Source: Plotosus lineatus (taxonomy: Eukaryota > Chordata > Actinopteri > Siluriformes > Plotosidae). From it: DNA of 64,000 nt. The notes below the pieces were generated by a model, which saw only the letters and a program-made list of their open reading frames with translations, was not told the DNA's origin and searched no databases. Position numbers and translations under genes: made by a program. The stretch is taken from assembly GCA_024760905.1 (NCBI GenBank), contig CM045745.1, positions 19,654,782-19,718,781 on the forward strand, in the 5' to 3' direction. Positions 11,107 through 23,366 of this stretch are shown piece by piece; position 1 is the first letter of the stretch; each line of letters starts with the position of its first letter.

Positions 11107-11419
11107 TTTTGAGGCCGGTGGCGTAGTGGTTAGGGTGCTGCGCTCATAATCAGGAGGTTGTGTGTTCAAATCCCAGTTAAACCCCCACTGTGCTAATACC
11201 CCTGGGCAAGGTCATAACCACAAATGTGCCTCTGTTCACCCAGCAGTATAAATGGGTACCAGTATAAACATACTGGGAAGGTAACCTACGATGGACGAGC
11301 ATCCCATCCAGGAGGAGTTGAACTCCTGATAGCTTCACGCTATGGAAACCGGGGATAAGCACCGGCCCGATGAGCCACTCGGCTCGGGTGTAAAAAAAGC
11401 CCAACGGACTTTACCTACC
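11107..11419 (+). mobile_element. SINE-D, full length
   Basis: tRNA-like head with A box (tggcgtagtggttagggtg) and B box (gttcaaatccc), then a distinct body (cctctgttcacccagcagta, 'aatgggtaccag') and a (ttac)n tail. Exact 12-bp target duplication ttagtaagttgc (11095-11106, 11420-11431). Confidence 0.85.
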
Positions 11420-11431
11420 TTAGTAAGTTGC

Positions 11432-12442
11432 AGATTAATATCAAGAGGCTTCTCAGTAATGCATGTGATTTTCCTCTCAACCCTGAATTAGACTGATCGT
11501 ATGGTTTGCTGGTTTTGCTTTCCCAGCCTCTTTCACCAAATTTATGAGACATTGAGACCACGACAGAGAAAGAGGCCACCCTTGCACATTTTTTGACTGC
11601 TGGAAGATTCACTTGTGCAACAGAATTAGCTAGTGTATATTAAAAGGGGGAAATTGGCACCCTGATCTACAAAATAGATCAGAGTTTCAATTCCAGCCAC
11701 CAAGGCTTCTATTCAATGGTGTGTCGAGATTTTGAGACATGGCGTAGCAAGGACGCAGAGAGAAAACAGGACAACATTTAAATATGCTATGCATGGGGAC
11801 AAGGTTGCAGTTTTCCTTTGGTGTCGAGCGAACAGTGACCAAATGACATTACAGTAGAGACTTCATAGGAATTCATTACTCAATTACCACAATGTGAGTT
11901 ATTATGTTTGGAAGAAGTGACAAGATTACTGGACCACTGTAAGATGTGATTTGAGGTCAGAGATGGGGTGGCAAAGCTTAATTTAAGAACAACCACCCTG
12001 TGCCACCTAGAGTATACATCTATTACCTTGCTTCCCTCCACTCAATAAATCCTTTCTTTAGAAGTGTAATCCCTTTCATCATGCTTTCCCACAAAATACA
12101 TGCCAAGAAAGAGGGAAAACCCTTAAGCATAAAGACAACTGCTGAGTATTCAGGATGTAGAATGTGGAGGCACAGAGATGAGAACTTGTCAAGTATAAGT
12201 CATGACAAGAATGAGACATGGAAAATTACAATGTCTGATCTGCAACCTAATCGTCACATTAACCCGTGTTGCTCTCTTCTCTCATACATGCGGTGATGTC
12301 TAGTCGTGATATTAGATATAAAAGCTAAAATCTAAAAATGTAATATCTATCAACAGCTCCACATGCAAACTATTAGAAATGAGAAAATTGTTTTAGATCA
12401 TGAGAGTTCACTCAATAAATATAAATGAACAATAATAATCAT

Positions 12443-12481
<39 letters not shown>

Positions 12482-12597
12482 CTAAAGACATACAGGCAAG
12501 GGTTTAAAGTCTATAATGCTATATTGATTTAAAGTTATAAAGTTATATAAAGAAAAAAAAGTCTGTTGTAAATCACACCCACCCACCCCACTATTTA
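11432..12597. other. Unique stretch with one CA array
   Basis: No gene recognised. (AC)n at 12445-12479. A 98-codon open frame at 12000-12296 shows no domain and lacks clear splice sites. Confidence 0.45.
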
Positions 12598-12913
12598 GTC
12601 GTGGGGCCGGTGGCGTAGTTGTTAGGGTGCTGAGCTCATGATCGGGAGGTTGTGAGTTCGAATCCCACCGAGACCCTCACTGTGCTAAGACCCCTGGGCA
12701 AGGTCTCAACCACAAGTGTGCCTCTGTTCACCCAGCAGTATAAATGGGTACCAGTAAAAATATACTGGGAAGGTAACCTGCGATAGACTAGCGTCCCATC
12801 CAGGGGGAGTTGAACTCCTGGTCGCTTCACGCGATGGAAACTGGGGATAAGCACCGGCCTGATGAGCCACGAGAGTCGGGTGTAAAAACCCAACAGACTT
12901 AACTTACTTACCT
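12598..12913 (+). mobile_element. SINE-D, full length
   Basis: Head tggcgtagttgttagggtg with B box gttcgaatccc; same body as 11107. Exact 13-bp duplication accccactattta (12585-12597, 12914-12926). Confidence 0.85.
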
Positions 12914-13113
12914 ACCCCACTATTTACCAAATTGCCTGGTGCAAATAAAGAATGCAAAAGTGTGGAAAATCTGATGACTTGACTGCAACGCTAATATTCA
13001 CATTGACCGTTAAGTGATCATTCAATTACTTATTATCTGCTATTTTATTTTAATTTGTGCATTAAAATTTAATTTCTCCAAACGACTGTTCATTTCAGCA
13101 ACATCCACCAAGC

Positions 13114-13413
13114 TGGGGCAATGTGCCGGACTACCGATCCCAAGGTTGGGTTTTCAAGCCCTACTGTCAGCAGTTGTCACTGTTTCCCATTGCAACAACT
13201 GGGTTATCAAAGGCCGGCCACATCTCTAACCGTCAATGGTGAGAGGCATGTAAAAGAACCATTGCTGACCTTCGTCAAGAGTAGGTTGCATAGCTGTCAG
13301 CGTGTTTCTGCCCTGGGTTGGTGGGTGTACTCTACCCTCGCCCAGAGTTGGCTCAGATTCGCGCCAGCCTCCCCAACCCTAATAAGGATTAAGCGGTTCA
13401 GAAAATGAATGAC
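13114..13413 (+). mobile_element. SINE-B with truncated head
   Basis: Head diverged (ccgatcccaaggttggg), body ccggccacatctcta…aagaaccattgctgac, then SINE-C-type tail (aataaggattaagcggttca) ending in (gaat)n. Exact 10-bp duplication tccaccaagc (13104-13113, 13414-13423). Confidence 0.8.
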
Positions 13414-13423
13414 TCCACCAAGC

Positions 13424-14261
13424 ATGAAGCACATATTCGCTAGAAGGTTTTGTTTTCACCGAATTAGTTTCTTTATTCATTTGTTTGTATGTATGTACGT
13501 CTGTCTGTATGTTTGTCTGTAATATTACTTAAAAATTTATGCACGAATTTTGATTACATTGTTTTTTTCTAGAGTAGGTTGTGGTAACAGACCATTACAT
13601 TTGTAGGTGACCCGTACATGGGATTATCCTGAAAATAAAATTCATTCAGGTCAATAAGTGAAAAAATTGTATGAATGAATGTTCACTAAATGCATGGTAG
13701 GAGGAAACACTTAATTCTTATTACGCCCAGTTTAGCCACACTCAATAACAGTGTGTTTTCCACTTTTTCAGGGTTTTAGTATATCCTACATGAAAACACA
13801 AGAAAAGCAAATGTAAACAAGATTTTTATGGTTTCTTTTACTACTAAAGTACGACAATGATGATGCACCAAATGACAGTGACAAACAATGAATGCCTCGT
13901 CTTCTGATTCAAGAATTATTCCCCTGAGATGATCTTTGTTCTCCAAATTATGGAAAAAAAAAACAGATTGTCCTGTTCCTGTGTAAAATGGGTGTTTCCC
14001 TCTGTGTAATCGCCCGACACGACTGGAAATAACTAAAAATATTCAGTTCCATCCCTGGCTCTTCAGATGATTCGAAGTGTTTTTCGAATGACCACTGGTG
14101 GTGCTGTTGTAGGGAAAAATCCACATGGAGGCATTTGTGCTTTAACAGATGTGGATGCCAAAAATGAAAGCATGCATAAATGTCTCTTTGTGTTAAAATG
14201 CCCTGCTGGCTCATTGTTACCTGCCAGCACACACCCTGTATCACAATCACGAGCACCCCCT

Positions 14262-14262
<1 letters not shown>
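13424..14262. other. Unique stretch
   Basis: A (tgtatgta/tgtctg)n-like run lies near 13484-13520. Nothing else recognised. Confidence 0.4.

Positions 14263-14333
<71 letters not shown>
14263..14333 (+). repeat. (AC)n microsatellite
   Basis: About 35 uninterrupted CA units. Confidence 0.95.
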
Positions 14334-14335
<2 letters not shown>

Positions 14336-16027
14336 AACTGATCATGTGTGCCTGTGAAGCATCAAGCTCTTATAATTGTAGTGCCAGGGTTGTGTTCGTA
14401 AGGCAAAGGGAATGAACGATGGCTTTTTGGCGAAGAAAAAAAAAAGTGCAGCATCCACATGGAACCCCTCCACTGCTAAAGTCATAATTAGGCAACCTAA
14501 GTGCAGCTGGTAGAGGCTGAAGCAGAGGTGTGCCCTAAAGCTCCTCGGTACTAGTCATTATCCACTACTGCTGATCCTAATGGAAAATAAATTATATATT
14601 ACAGAACATAAGCGACATTAGTGAATGAAAACTAGTGTTAAGCAGCCCGATTAACCCATTGATTGACAGATGTATGCATCTGCAAGTCTGAGTGTGACTG
14701 ACCAAGAGCAAGTCAGAAGCACCATTTCCTAAATGGTTGTATTTAGAAAACAAAGCGCAGCACGCTATGCCCAAATCCACCATGGATTTTTTTACTCTGT
14801 GGTATGAAATTGTATTTCTGTTTTCAATCTTTCTGAGCAGTTGAAGCTGACACAAGAGTAAGGCTGGAACAACATGGAGTGAAATCATATGGCACTGTGA
14901 ATAAAAGTCTGAAGCCGTCAAAAACTGTAGCACAGAAGAAAAGAAATCGGACCGCATGAATAAAGCAATCACCCAAACACCATGATAATTAGCATTCAAC
15001 AAATGATGAATAATGGTTCATTGTCAATCTGGCATCAAGATACAGACTACCACTGTGATTCTGAAATGAAGAGTGTGTGCGTGCCTGCATGCGCACATGA
15101 GGGCATGCAAAGTCATATAAAGTGGAAATCTCTGACACTCTGAACAGCACAGGCTTTTTTCCCCCCTGTTGCTCCATTTATAGATATTTATATGATTTGG
15201 AATGCCCTTCTTATTTGTAATATCATTTTTCGGATTATATCCAAAACAACTACACATATTACTCCTACACCTAACCCTTGTAAACCTTGGCACCAAAACA
15301 CAGACTGCATACTGAATCAATAAAACACAGCAAAACGGCTCCATTGAAAATTACCATATCTTACCAGTGTTCTGCGAAACATGGTATTAATTAATTCAAC
15401 ATGAGACACACTGATTTAATGGTCAACTCTGTTGATATTAAAGCTGCATGAATTTCACCTGCTCTCAGCTACACAAAAGCTCAGCAACTCTCCTTCAATT
15501 AGCCTTGGCTTAGTGCAGAGAGAGTATGTGAGCTCCCAAAGGCATGTGGGTAAACAGCTACGTGCTCACCAAACACAACCAGAGGGGAGAAAGAAAATAG
15601 CAATAACAAGCCCTTCACTACTGAAAGCATCAAAGCTTCAAATTGTGACGAGCAAAGTATTGTGCTTCGCCTTCTGCCCACATATGCGGTCCTGTGGCGT
15701 TCACGCTGATTTAAGTCCACCCCCCCTTGTATCAATCTCATGCTTAACCTTCAAAGAGAAATGGTCAGAATGTTCTTGGAACAGCGCGAACAACAAAAAA
15801 GGAACTACAATTGCTTCAATGGGTTTGACTCTGTAGGTCAGTGGTGTAGACTAGAACTAAGATGGATAGATTTTCACTTTCTTGCAGGCAGGACTGGGCA
15901 GACGGATATGATGTTTGTGGGACAATGAAACACTGGGTACATTGACATGTTGCTTACAGAGTGCCATGTAAAACATTTCCCATTTCCTGATTATTTATTC
16001 ATCATTAGTAACTTTATTACCTGTTTA

Positions 16028-16028
<1 letters not shown>
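14334..16028. other. Unique stretch
   Basis: Low repeat content. Open frames near 14592-15002 (minus) and 15432-15836 (plus, 134 codons) have no recognised domain, no leader and no good splice context, and are regarded as chance frames. Confidence 0.4.

Positions 16029-16067
<39 letters not shown>
16029..16067 (+). repeat. (AC)n microsatellite
   Basis: About 19 units immediately left of the Tc1 insertion. Confidence 0.95.
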
Positions 16068-16069
<2 letters not shown>

Positions 16070-16107
16070 ATGTGTGTCTGTGCATACATATACATACACA
16101 CACACTA

Positions 16108-17475
16108 GTCCTTCTCAAAAAATTAGCATATTGTGATAAAGTTCATTATTTTCTGTAATGTACTGATAAACATTAGACTTTCATATGTAAACACCTGCAA
16201 AAGATTCCTGAAGCTTTTAAAAACTCCCAGCCTGGTTCATTTCTCAAAACCGCAATCATGGGTAAGACTGCCGACCTGACTGCTGTCCAGAAGGCCATCA
16301 TTGACACCCTCAAGCAAGAGGGTAAGACACAGAAAGAAATCTCTGAGCGAATAGGCTGTTCCCAGAGTGCTGTATCAAGGCACCTCAGTGGGACGTCTGT
16401 GGGAAGGAAAAAGTGAAAAAAGGGCCGATTCCAGACCTTGGGGGACCTGTGGAAACAGTGGACTGAGTCTGGAGTAGAAACATCCAGAGCCACCGTGCAC
16501 AGGCGTGTGCAGGAAATGTTGTACAGGTGCCGCATTCCACAGGTCAAGCCACTTTTGAACCAGAAACAGCGGAAGAAGCGGCTGACCTGGGCTACAGAGA
16601 AGCACTGGACTGTTGCTCAGTGGTCCAAAGTACTTTTTTCAGATGAAAGCAAATTTTGCATGTCATTCGGAACCCAGGGTGCCAGAGTCTGGAGGAAGAC
16701 TGGGGAGAAGGAAATGCCAAAATGCCTGAAGTCCAGTGTCAAGTACCCACAGTCACTGATGGTCTGGGGTGCCATGTCAGCTGCTGGTGTTGGTCCACTG
16801 TGTTTTATCAAGGGCAGAGTCAATGCAGCTAGCTATCAGGAGATTTTAAAGCACTTCATGCATCCATCTGCTGAAAAGCTTTATGGAGATGAAGATTTCA
16901 TTTTCAGCACGACCTGGCACCTGCTCACAGTGCCAAAACCACTGCTAAATGGTTTACTGACCATGGTATTACTGTGCTCAATTGACCTGCCAACTCTCCT
17001 GACCTGAAGCCCATAGAGAATCTGTGGGATATTGTGAAGAGAAAGTTGAGAGACACCAGACCCAACACTGTGGATGAGCTTAAGGCCGCTATCGAAGCAT
17101 CCTGGGCCTCCATAACACCTCAGCAGTGCCACAGGCTGATTGCCTCCATGCCACGCCCGCATTGAAGCAGTCATTTCTGCAAAAGGATTCCCGACCAAGT
17201 ATTGAGTGCAAAACTGAACATAATTATTTGAAGGTTGACTCTTGTGTATTAAAAGCACTTTTTTTATTGGTCGGATGAAATATGCTAATTTTTGAGATAG
17301 AGATTTTGGGTTTTCATGAGCTGTATGCCAAAATCATCAGTATTAAAACAATAAAAGACCTGAAATATTTCAGTTGGTGTGCAATGAATCTAAAATATAT
17401 GAAAGTTTAATTTTTATCAGTACATGACAGAAAATAATGAACTTTATCACAATATGCTAATTTTTTGAGAAGGAC
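16108..17475 (+). mobile_element. Tc1-like transposon with intact ends
   Basis: Long, near-identical inverted repeats of about 80 bp (gtccttctcaaaaaattagc… and its complement), flanked by TA on each side (16106-16107, 17476-17477), the hallmark of Tc1/mariner. Total 1368 bp. Between the left TIR and the coding part the spacer is short compared with the family as I remember it, so there is an internal deletion as well as the coding lesions. This family is known from many fish and other aquatic vertebrates and is thought to have moved horizontally. Confidence 0.9.
16258..17217 (+). pseudogene. Tc1-family transposase, disrupted
   Basis: ATG at 16258 starts MGKTADLTAVQKAIIDTLKQ, the N-terminal paired-type helix-turn-helix (…KEISERIGCSQSAVSRHLSG), then a stop at 16414 where a short stretch has been lost. 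Coding resumes in another frame at about 16425 (FQTLGDLWKQWTESGVETS…), with the first catalytic Asp in VLFSDESKF and the PQSLMVWGAMSAAG block. A one-base loss near 16905 shifts the frame just before the second catalytic Asp, and the last catalytic region (PIENLWD) lies in a third frame near 17010-17030. Not functional as it stands. Confidence 0.88.
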
Positions 17476-17494
17476 TAATATTAATATATATATA

Positions 17495-17498
<4 letters not shown>

Positions 17499-17539
<41 letters not shown>

Positions 17540-17566
17540 ACATATGAATGTATATATGTATATATA
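17499..17566 (+). repeat. (TG)n and TA-rich run between two transposons
   Basis: About 18 TG units followed by tatatgta-type repeats; remnant of a block into which neighbouring TA-target elements inserted. Confidence 0.85.
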
Positions 17567-18189
17567 CAGTGGTACATCACCTTACGAAATTAATCTGTCC
17601 CAGAGGCAGTTTTGTAACCTGGATTTTTCGTAAATAGAACATCCATGGCCCCCAATACTACCCCCTAAACCCTTTAAAAATTATAAAAGCATACCTTTTA
17701 AGGTACTTACTTCGTGCTGACCATGTCTTCTTAGCAGAGTTATAATCTGACAAATGTTTAAAAATGTTAAAAGCCTGAGCCAAAAAATAAAGTTGCAATG
17801 AGCACACTCGAAAAACTCATGAAACAACAGTAACTTTGTCCTTTACACGAAAAGCATTGTGGGTATTATGGCGATACAGCTCCATAATAGCCAATGGAAG
17901 GAAGCTGCGTCATCCCTCCTAGCCAATGGGAGGCCAGTGAGGAGGGATGTTGGGAGATAGCCAATGGTAGGCCAGCGGGACGGGATGTTGGGAGATAGCC
18001 AATGGGAGGCCAGTGGGGTGGGATATTGGGAGGTAGTCAATGGAAGAGCAACTCAGCATTGTTTGAATTTTGAGATGGTGCTTTTGTAACGTGAACTTGT
18101 TTCATATCCAGATACAAAAATTTTAGGAAAATGTTCTTCGTAACCTGCATTTTCATTTGCTGGGACTATCGTAAGGTGAGGTACCACTG
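17567..18189 (-). mobile_element. Tigger-K element with CCAAT minisatellite
   Basis: Ends cagtggtacatcaccttacg… / …cgtaaggtgaggtaccactg with TA on the left; right flank is tg. The family promoter end lies at the right. Near 17885-18050 three to four ~39-bp repeats contain ccaatggnaggccagcgg and gggatgttgggagatag. The transposase is gone. Orientation is assigned from copy 41410, where the array precedes the ORF. Confidence 0.75.
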
Positions 18190-18218
18190 TGTAATATATA
18201 TTTGTCTGTGCGTGTGTA

Positions 18219-18478
18219 CAGTTGCCCCCAATTTACGAAATTAATCCGTTCCAGAGCCATTTTCGTATTGCAGGGATTTCGTAAGTAGGGGTCACATCTT
18301 ACATGTTAAACGCCTAATTCGTTCCAAGGCTCCAGTCCTTGGACTGGATAAACCCCATAAACCCTTTAAAAATGATAAAAGTACACCAATTTTGTATGAA
18401 ATATGTGTTAAAAGTAAAAGAGAATTATACCATTTTATTAACATATTTATTCATTGAACCATTATTAAACATTTTTAT

Positions 18479-18536
<58 letters not shown>

Positions 18537-19089
18537 CTATCTCCTTCTCTCTCTCGTACGTGCTGCGGGCCACGCCCACAAGACGTGAATTCAAAGCGCA
18601 TTCCCTGCTTGACAAACTCAACTTTAATTTGATTCCTTGAGGGATCGGGATGCCAAATGAGCTCAAATGCGCCCACATTTATTTAACATTTACTGAATTA
18701 AAACAACTTAAAAAAATAAACTAAAAACTAAAGAGTTATTCCTTCTCTCTCTCTCTCTCTCTCGCTCGGTCTCATGTGCACGCTGCGGGCCACGCCCACA
18801 AGACGTGAATTCAAAGCGCATACTGAATTAAAAACAACTTAAAAAACTAAACTAAAAACTAAAGCGTGAAGCTTCCTTCTGTCTCTATCTGGGAGGCCAG
18901 CGGGGCGGAATGTTGAGAGACAGCCAGGTGAGAGAGCAACTCGCGCATCGTGTGAAATTTTGATTGGCCTGTTTGAATTTCTTTTCGTAAGAGGGGGTTG
19001 TTTCGTATTTTGGGGACGGAAATTCAAGAAAATGTTTTTCGTAATCTGGGGATTTCGTACAAAGGGGTCTTCGTAAATTGGGGGCCGAC

Positions 19090-19091
<2 letters not shown>
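18219..19091 (-). mobile_element. Tigger-K element with internal duplication and CA array
   Basis: Ends cagttgcccccaatttacga… / …cgtaaattgggggccgactg. Inside, (AC)n at 18481-18534 and a tandem duplication: the motif gctgcgggccacgcccacaa occurs at 18563 and 18783, each followed by 'gacgtgaattcaaagcgcat'. A shorter CCAAT-type remnant near 18890-18930. Confidence 0.75.
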
Positions 19092-19122
<31 letters not shown>

Positions 19123-19123
19123 G
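19090..19123 (+). repeat. (GT)n(AT)n microsatellite
   Basis: Short compound array between two Tigger-K pieces. Confidence 0.9.
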
Positions 19124-19432
19124 TTTGACACACAAATGACAGCGTCATCCCTTCCTAGCCAATGGGAGGCCAGCGGGGTAGGATGTTGAGAGATAGCCAA
19201 TGGGAGGGAGTTGCGTCATCCCTCCTAGCCAATGGGAGGCCAGCGGGGCAGGATGTTGGGAGACAGCCAATAAGCGAGCAACTTGCGCATTGTTTAAATG
19301 TTTGAATGGCGCGTTTGGCACTTTTCATACAAAGAGGTTGTTTCGTATACAGAGGACAAAAATTTCAAAAAATGTTTTTTGTATACTGGATTTTTCGTTA
19401 GAAAAATAGTTCTCGTAAGAAGGGGGCTGACT
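19124..19432 (-). mobile_element. Tigger-K fragment (one end only)
   Basis: Contains two CCAAT repeat units (ccaatgggaggccagcgggg, 19158-19177 and 19226-19245) and the end …cgtaagaagggggctgactg. The other end is missing at the TA array. Confidence 0.7.
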
Positions 19433-19441
19433 GTGTGTATG

Positions 19442-19510
<69 letters not shown>

Positions 19511-19562
19511 ATGTATGTATCAAATATGTATGTATCAAATATATATGTATGCGTGTATGTGC

Positions 19563-19615
<53 letters not shown>
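19432..19615 (+). repeat. (TA)n(TG)n compound microsatellite
   Basis: About 55 bp of TA, a variable tatgtatg segment with two copies of 'gtatgtatcaaatat', then about 38 bp of TG. Confidence 0.95.
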
Positions 19616-20970
19616 ATGCGCACACATAAATGCACACATATTTGACATACTAATTTTGATATAATAATGCATATTATGTTGTGTCAAATTGTTTTGTTGT
19701 TGCTGTTGTTGTTGTTCTATTAAACACGTTGAAACGTGGATAATGAGATATTTGTTTGCTGTTAGCTACATCTCAGACTGGCTGGGCATTGTGTACAAGA
19801 ACCATCATAAATGCCATGTTTTGTCTGTCAAAAATGTCCCCTCCTAAACACAGGCTCTGACTTGCGTAATAAATTTCAGTTTGAAACCAACTACCATATT
19901 ACCTGTAAAGGTACATATGTACTAAACATTGCCATCCACAGTAACGGAATTACCTGAAAAGCTTAGTACCGTAAAAGTTATAATTTACATAACACAGAAG
20001 AAAACTTTTATCTTCTTGAAAAACATAAATTAAATGGTTAAAACAAATATTCATTATCATACATAGTTTGCTATTGATAATGTTAAATATCAAAACATAA
20101 CCTCAATCAGAAAAGTGTTCAGCAACATAAAGGTATCATGACATTGAAATTATACTGCTGTATGTCCCGGACCTCATAATTGGCCACATAATTAAACCAT
20201 CTGAGCAGACGGAGCGTGCTTATTATCAAAGCTGTTGATTATTTTTATATAATTTGTTAATTAGCTTTTCTATTGTGGTGGTATTGCAGACACATACTGC
20301 TGTTTACACCCCTAAACCAAAATCTAATGACATGCTCTCACAGAAATATCTTTCCAAGCCAATTGCTGGTTTCAAATAGCACACATACAGAGACATACAC
20401 ATCTGAATTATCATATGGTATATATAGGCTAACAAGGCCTAGAGCAAACACACTAATTGGCTATGCCTTTGTGCATTTTAATGCTTCTTGTAAATAAAAT
20501 AGCTCTCGAAGAGGATATAGCTACATATAATTCATGCAGTGTTATGCATAATCGTTGCTGTTGTTCTTTTTTTATAGCCATCCATTATATTAGATGCTGG
20601 AAGCCTGTAAATCTATCTAAGCAAAAATGATTTACAGTATATTTAAGCATTCATGGTGTCTACAAGCTCAATTTAAATTCTGATCACTTTTGATTACTTC
20701 ACTTTTGGCTAACTAATACTATGCAGCACTGCTGATAAAGGTTTGCAGGTTAGAAACAGCTGTTTGGTTGAGAGGAATGGCAAGTATCTCTGGTTGCACT
20801 TAATTTTTAATAAATGTAAACGTATTCTACATTGAGCCTAGAGCTCAATATTTCAAGAAGTGAGTAGCAGGTGGGAGGTTTGGTGCCTGCTGGTGAATTA
20901 CGCACTACTCTGCTGATGTAATTCCTTTTAATGTGTAAACTCAAGTCACACTATACTACTTACCTGGACT

Positions 20971-21010
<40 letters not shown>

Positions 21011-21960
21011 ATGGGTTGTTTAAGTTCAATATTTCTACAGCTAACAGTGATGGTGATGATTATCAGACTCATTATAAAAGGGAAGGGGAATGAGAAGAGA
21101 GAAGTACAGCTTTAAAAATGATAGAGTGCTAATAAAATTAGTTTTTTGGAGCATGAATCTGGGCTGTGAGAATGAGGGAGGGTTGGAGTCAGTGCATATG
21201 ATATCTTGATCCCCTTTCACATGCCAAATCCTTTTATATCATCAGGCAAAAACAACATGGGACAGATAGGTCCCCCTCACTCTTCCATGTTGTTATAAGT
21301 ACCACATGTTGCATATTCCCACCTGACCGTATTTAATAGGATATTACAGAGCATGAACCTCAATAAAAAGTACAGAACATGAAAGAGCAGATATAACCTA
21401 TAATTCATTTCAATTTCCAGCCATATCTGCTGAGGTTTTCTTTTTTTTTTGTTGTTTTGAATTTGCTGCCAGTCACGCTACACTAAGGCAGTATGAGTAA
21501 TCCGTGTTCTGTGAGTGGTACATTAATAATAAAGAACACAATGTAACCTAAAAGAATCTGGGTTGTGCTGGAACAATTGGCCAAAATAGGCGAACATACG
21601 TAGACAATTTAATCAGTATCTGCGTATGTTATTTTCAGTGTTGCCATGACAACATGACAGTGTGTTGTTGTTTTTTTTGTTGTTGTTGTTTGATTTTTTT
21701 TTTTTTTTTTGATTCTTTGTTTTCTCTGAGAAACTGAGAAATCCAAGGACATTAACAATTTCTGTATAGTCGGACTGCCTATTTTTGTCTCACTGATGAA
21801 TATTTTTTGTTATCAGAAATTGCGTATAAACATTTCAAAGCAAAGTAAGTTATGATTTAGTAGTTCGACTTGTTTTTGTTTCTGCTGAATGTTATTTTCA
21901 ATGCTCAATCATATGCATGGTGACCTTCTTTTGTTCTTTTTTAAAATTGTCACACCCTTT
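19616..21960. other. Unique stretch with one TG array
   Basis: The longest largely repeat-free interval in this half. (TG)n at 20973-21010; poly-T and gttgtt runs near 21664-21710. No exon-like frame recognised. Confidence 0.45.
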
Positions 21961-22312
21961 CAATGGTCATTTATCTGAACCGCTTAATCCTAGTTAAGAT
22001 TGTGGGGACTGCCACACACCTCGGCCGACTCGGGGCGAGGGCAGACTACACCCTGAACAGTTCACCAGGCCATCGCAGGGCAGAAACATGCTAACGGCTA
22101 TGCAGCCTACACTTGATGAAAGTCAGGAATGGTTCTTTTACATGCTTCTCACAACAGACAGTGAGAGATAATCTTTGATAACTCAGGTAGCTGCACTGGG
22201 GGGGGGGGGGGGGGCAGCAGTGATGACCATTGACAGTGTGGCTTGAACCCACAACCTTGTTATTGGTAATCCAGCACCTTACCACTGGGCCACCACTGGG
22301 CCACCACTGCCC
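21961..22312 (-). mobile_element. SINE-B, full length
   Basis: Starts with the SINE-C-type tail in reverse (gaaccgcttaatcctagtta; cctgaacagttcaccaggcc), passes into the A/B body and ends at the head near 22312 (ccaccactgccc, duplicated gggccaccact at 22288-22309). A run of 18 G at 22198-22215 is the slippage-prone C run of the family. Confidence 0.8.
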
Positions 22313-22833
22313 AACCCTGCAATGGGCATGGGGCAGAATTAAATTGGGTGTTAATTGGGCCATACTCCACCCCTCCAAAAAAAATCTAAATCCACTCATA
22401 GTTTTTTTTGCATAAAGTTGTTAACCAAACGGGCAAACAAAAATCCAACACAGAAAATAGAAACACCTAGTTTTTCTTTAGCCTGTCTCTCGTGGAAAGA
22501 TAATGGGAAATTCAGCACAAATTGAGCAGATTCGTGTGAATAAAATCACATGTATGAGACTAATTTGATACCTGGAGGGAATATTGTACATTTGACACCA
22601 GCTTTCACCACAAACACAAATTCAAACCTATTCAAAACACTGTTTAGGTAATGTCATCACCAGCAATGTTAAACCCAGTCACACAACATACTAATCGAGT
22701 GGTTCCAATTCCCACTGAAGCCATGACAAAACTTTACACTAAATGTTCCAAGGTGATCCAAGTTACCCATCTATTCCCACATGACACCAGTACAAAATGA
22801 TAGTGATCAAGAAATGGGTTTCAGTATGAAACA

Positions 22834-23165
22834 GGGGCGACATGATGGCATGGGCAGCATGGTGATGTTGCGGTTAGCAGCACATCCAACTTGTAGCGAG
22901 AAGGACCTGCATTTAAGTCGCAGGCTAAAGCATTTCTGCATGGAGTTTGCATGTTCTTCCCATGATGGTATGTTTTTTTTCTTCTTCTCTGGTTTCTAAT
23001 CCTCCCACAGTTCAAAGACAGACACATTAGATGAATTGACTGTTGGTCTTGTGATGGATTGATGAGATGTCATTGCAGAGTGCTGGTTGAGATAGGCTGC
23101 AGCCTCTCCGTTACTCGAGTGAGATTAAGCAGTTTGGCAAATAAGTGAGAGAGTGAGTGGGGGGT
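22834..23165 (+). mobile_element. SINE-C copy
   Basis: Head ggcgacatgatggc…gcggttagcagcaca, body 'tggagtttgcatgttcttcc', tail 'attaagcagtttggcaaata' and (gagt)n end. Confidence 0.75.
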
Positions 23166-23302
23166 ATGATGAGAAATAGGGTATTGTTGTGAGGTTCTTG
23201 ATTGCTATCCTAACGATTTGTGGGTGTGTTTAAAGAGCTTAAAGAACAGCTGCCTGTTGATTTATTTGTTTCTGGGTAAAAATGATTCAAGGTCAGGGTT
23301 TG

Positions 23303-23305
<3 letters not shown>

Positions 23306-23365
<60 letters not shown>
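23306..23365 (+). repeat. (TG)n microsatellite
   Basis: 30 uninterrupted TG units. Confidence 0.95.

Positions 23366-23366
<1 letters not shown>

Noticed and set aside
15432..15836. 134-codon plus-strand open frame
   Set aside because: No motif, no leader, no splice or promoter context.
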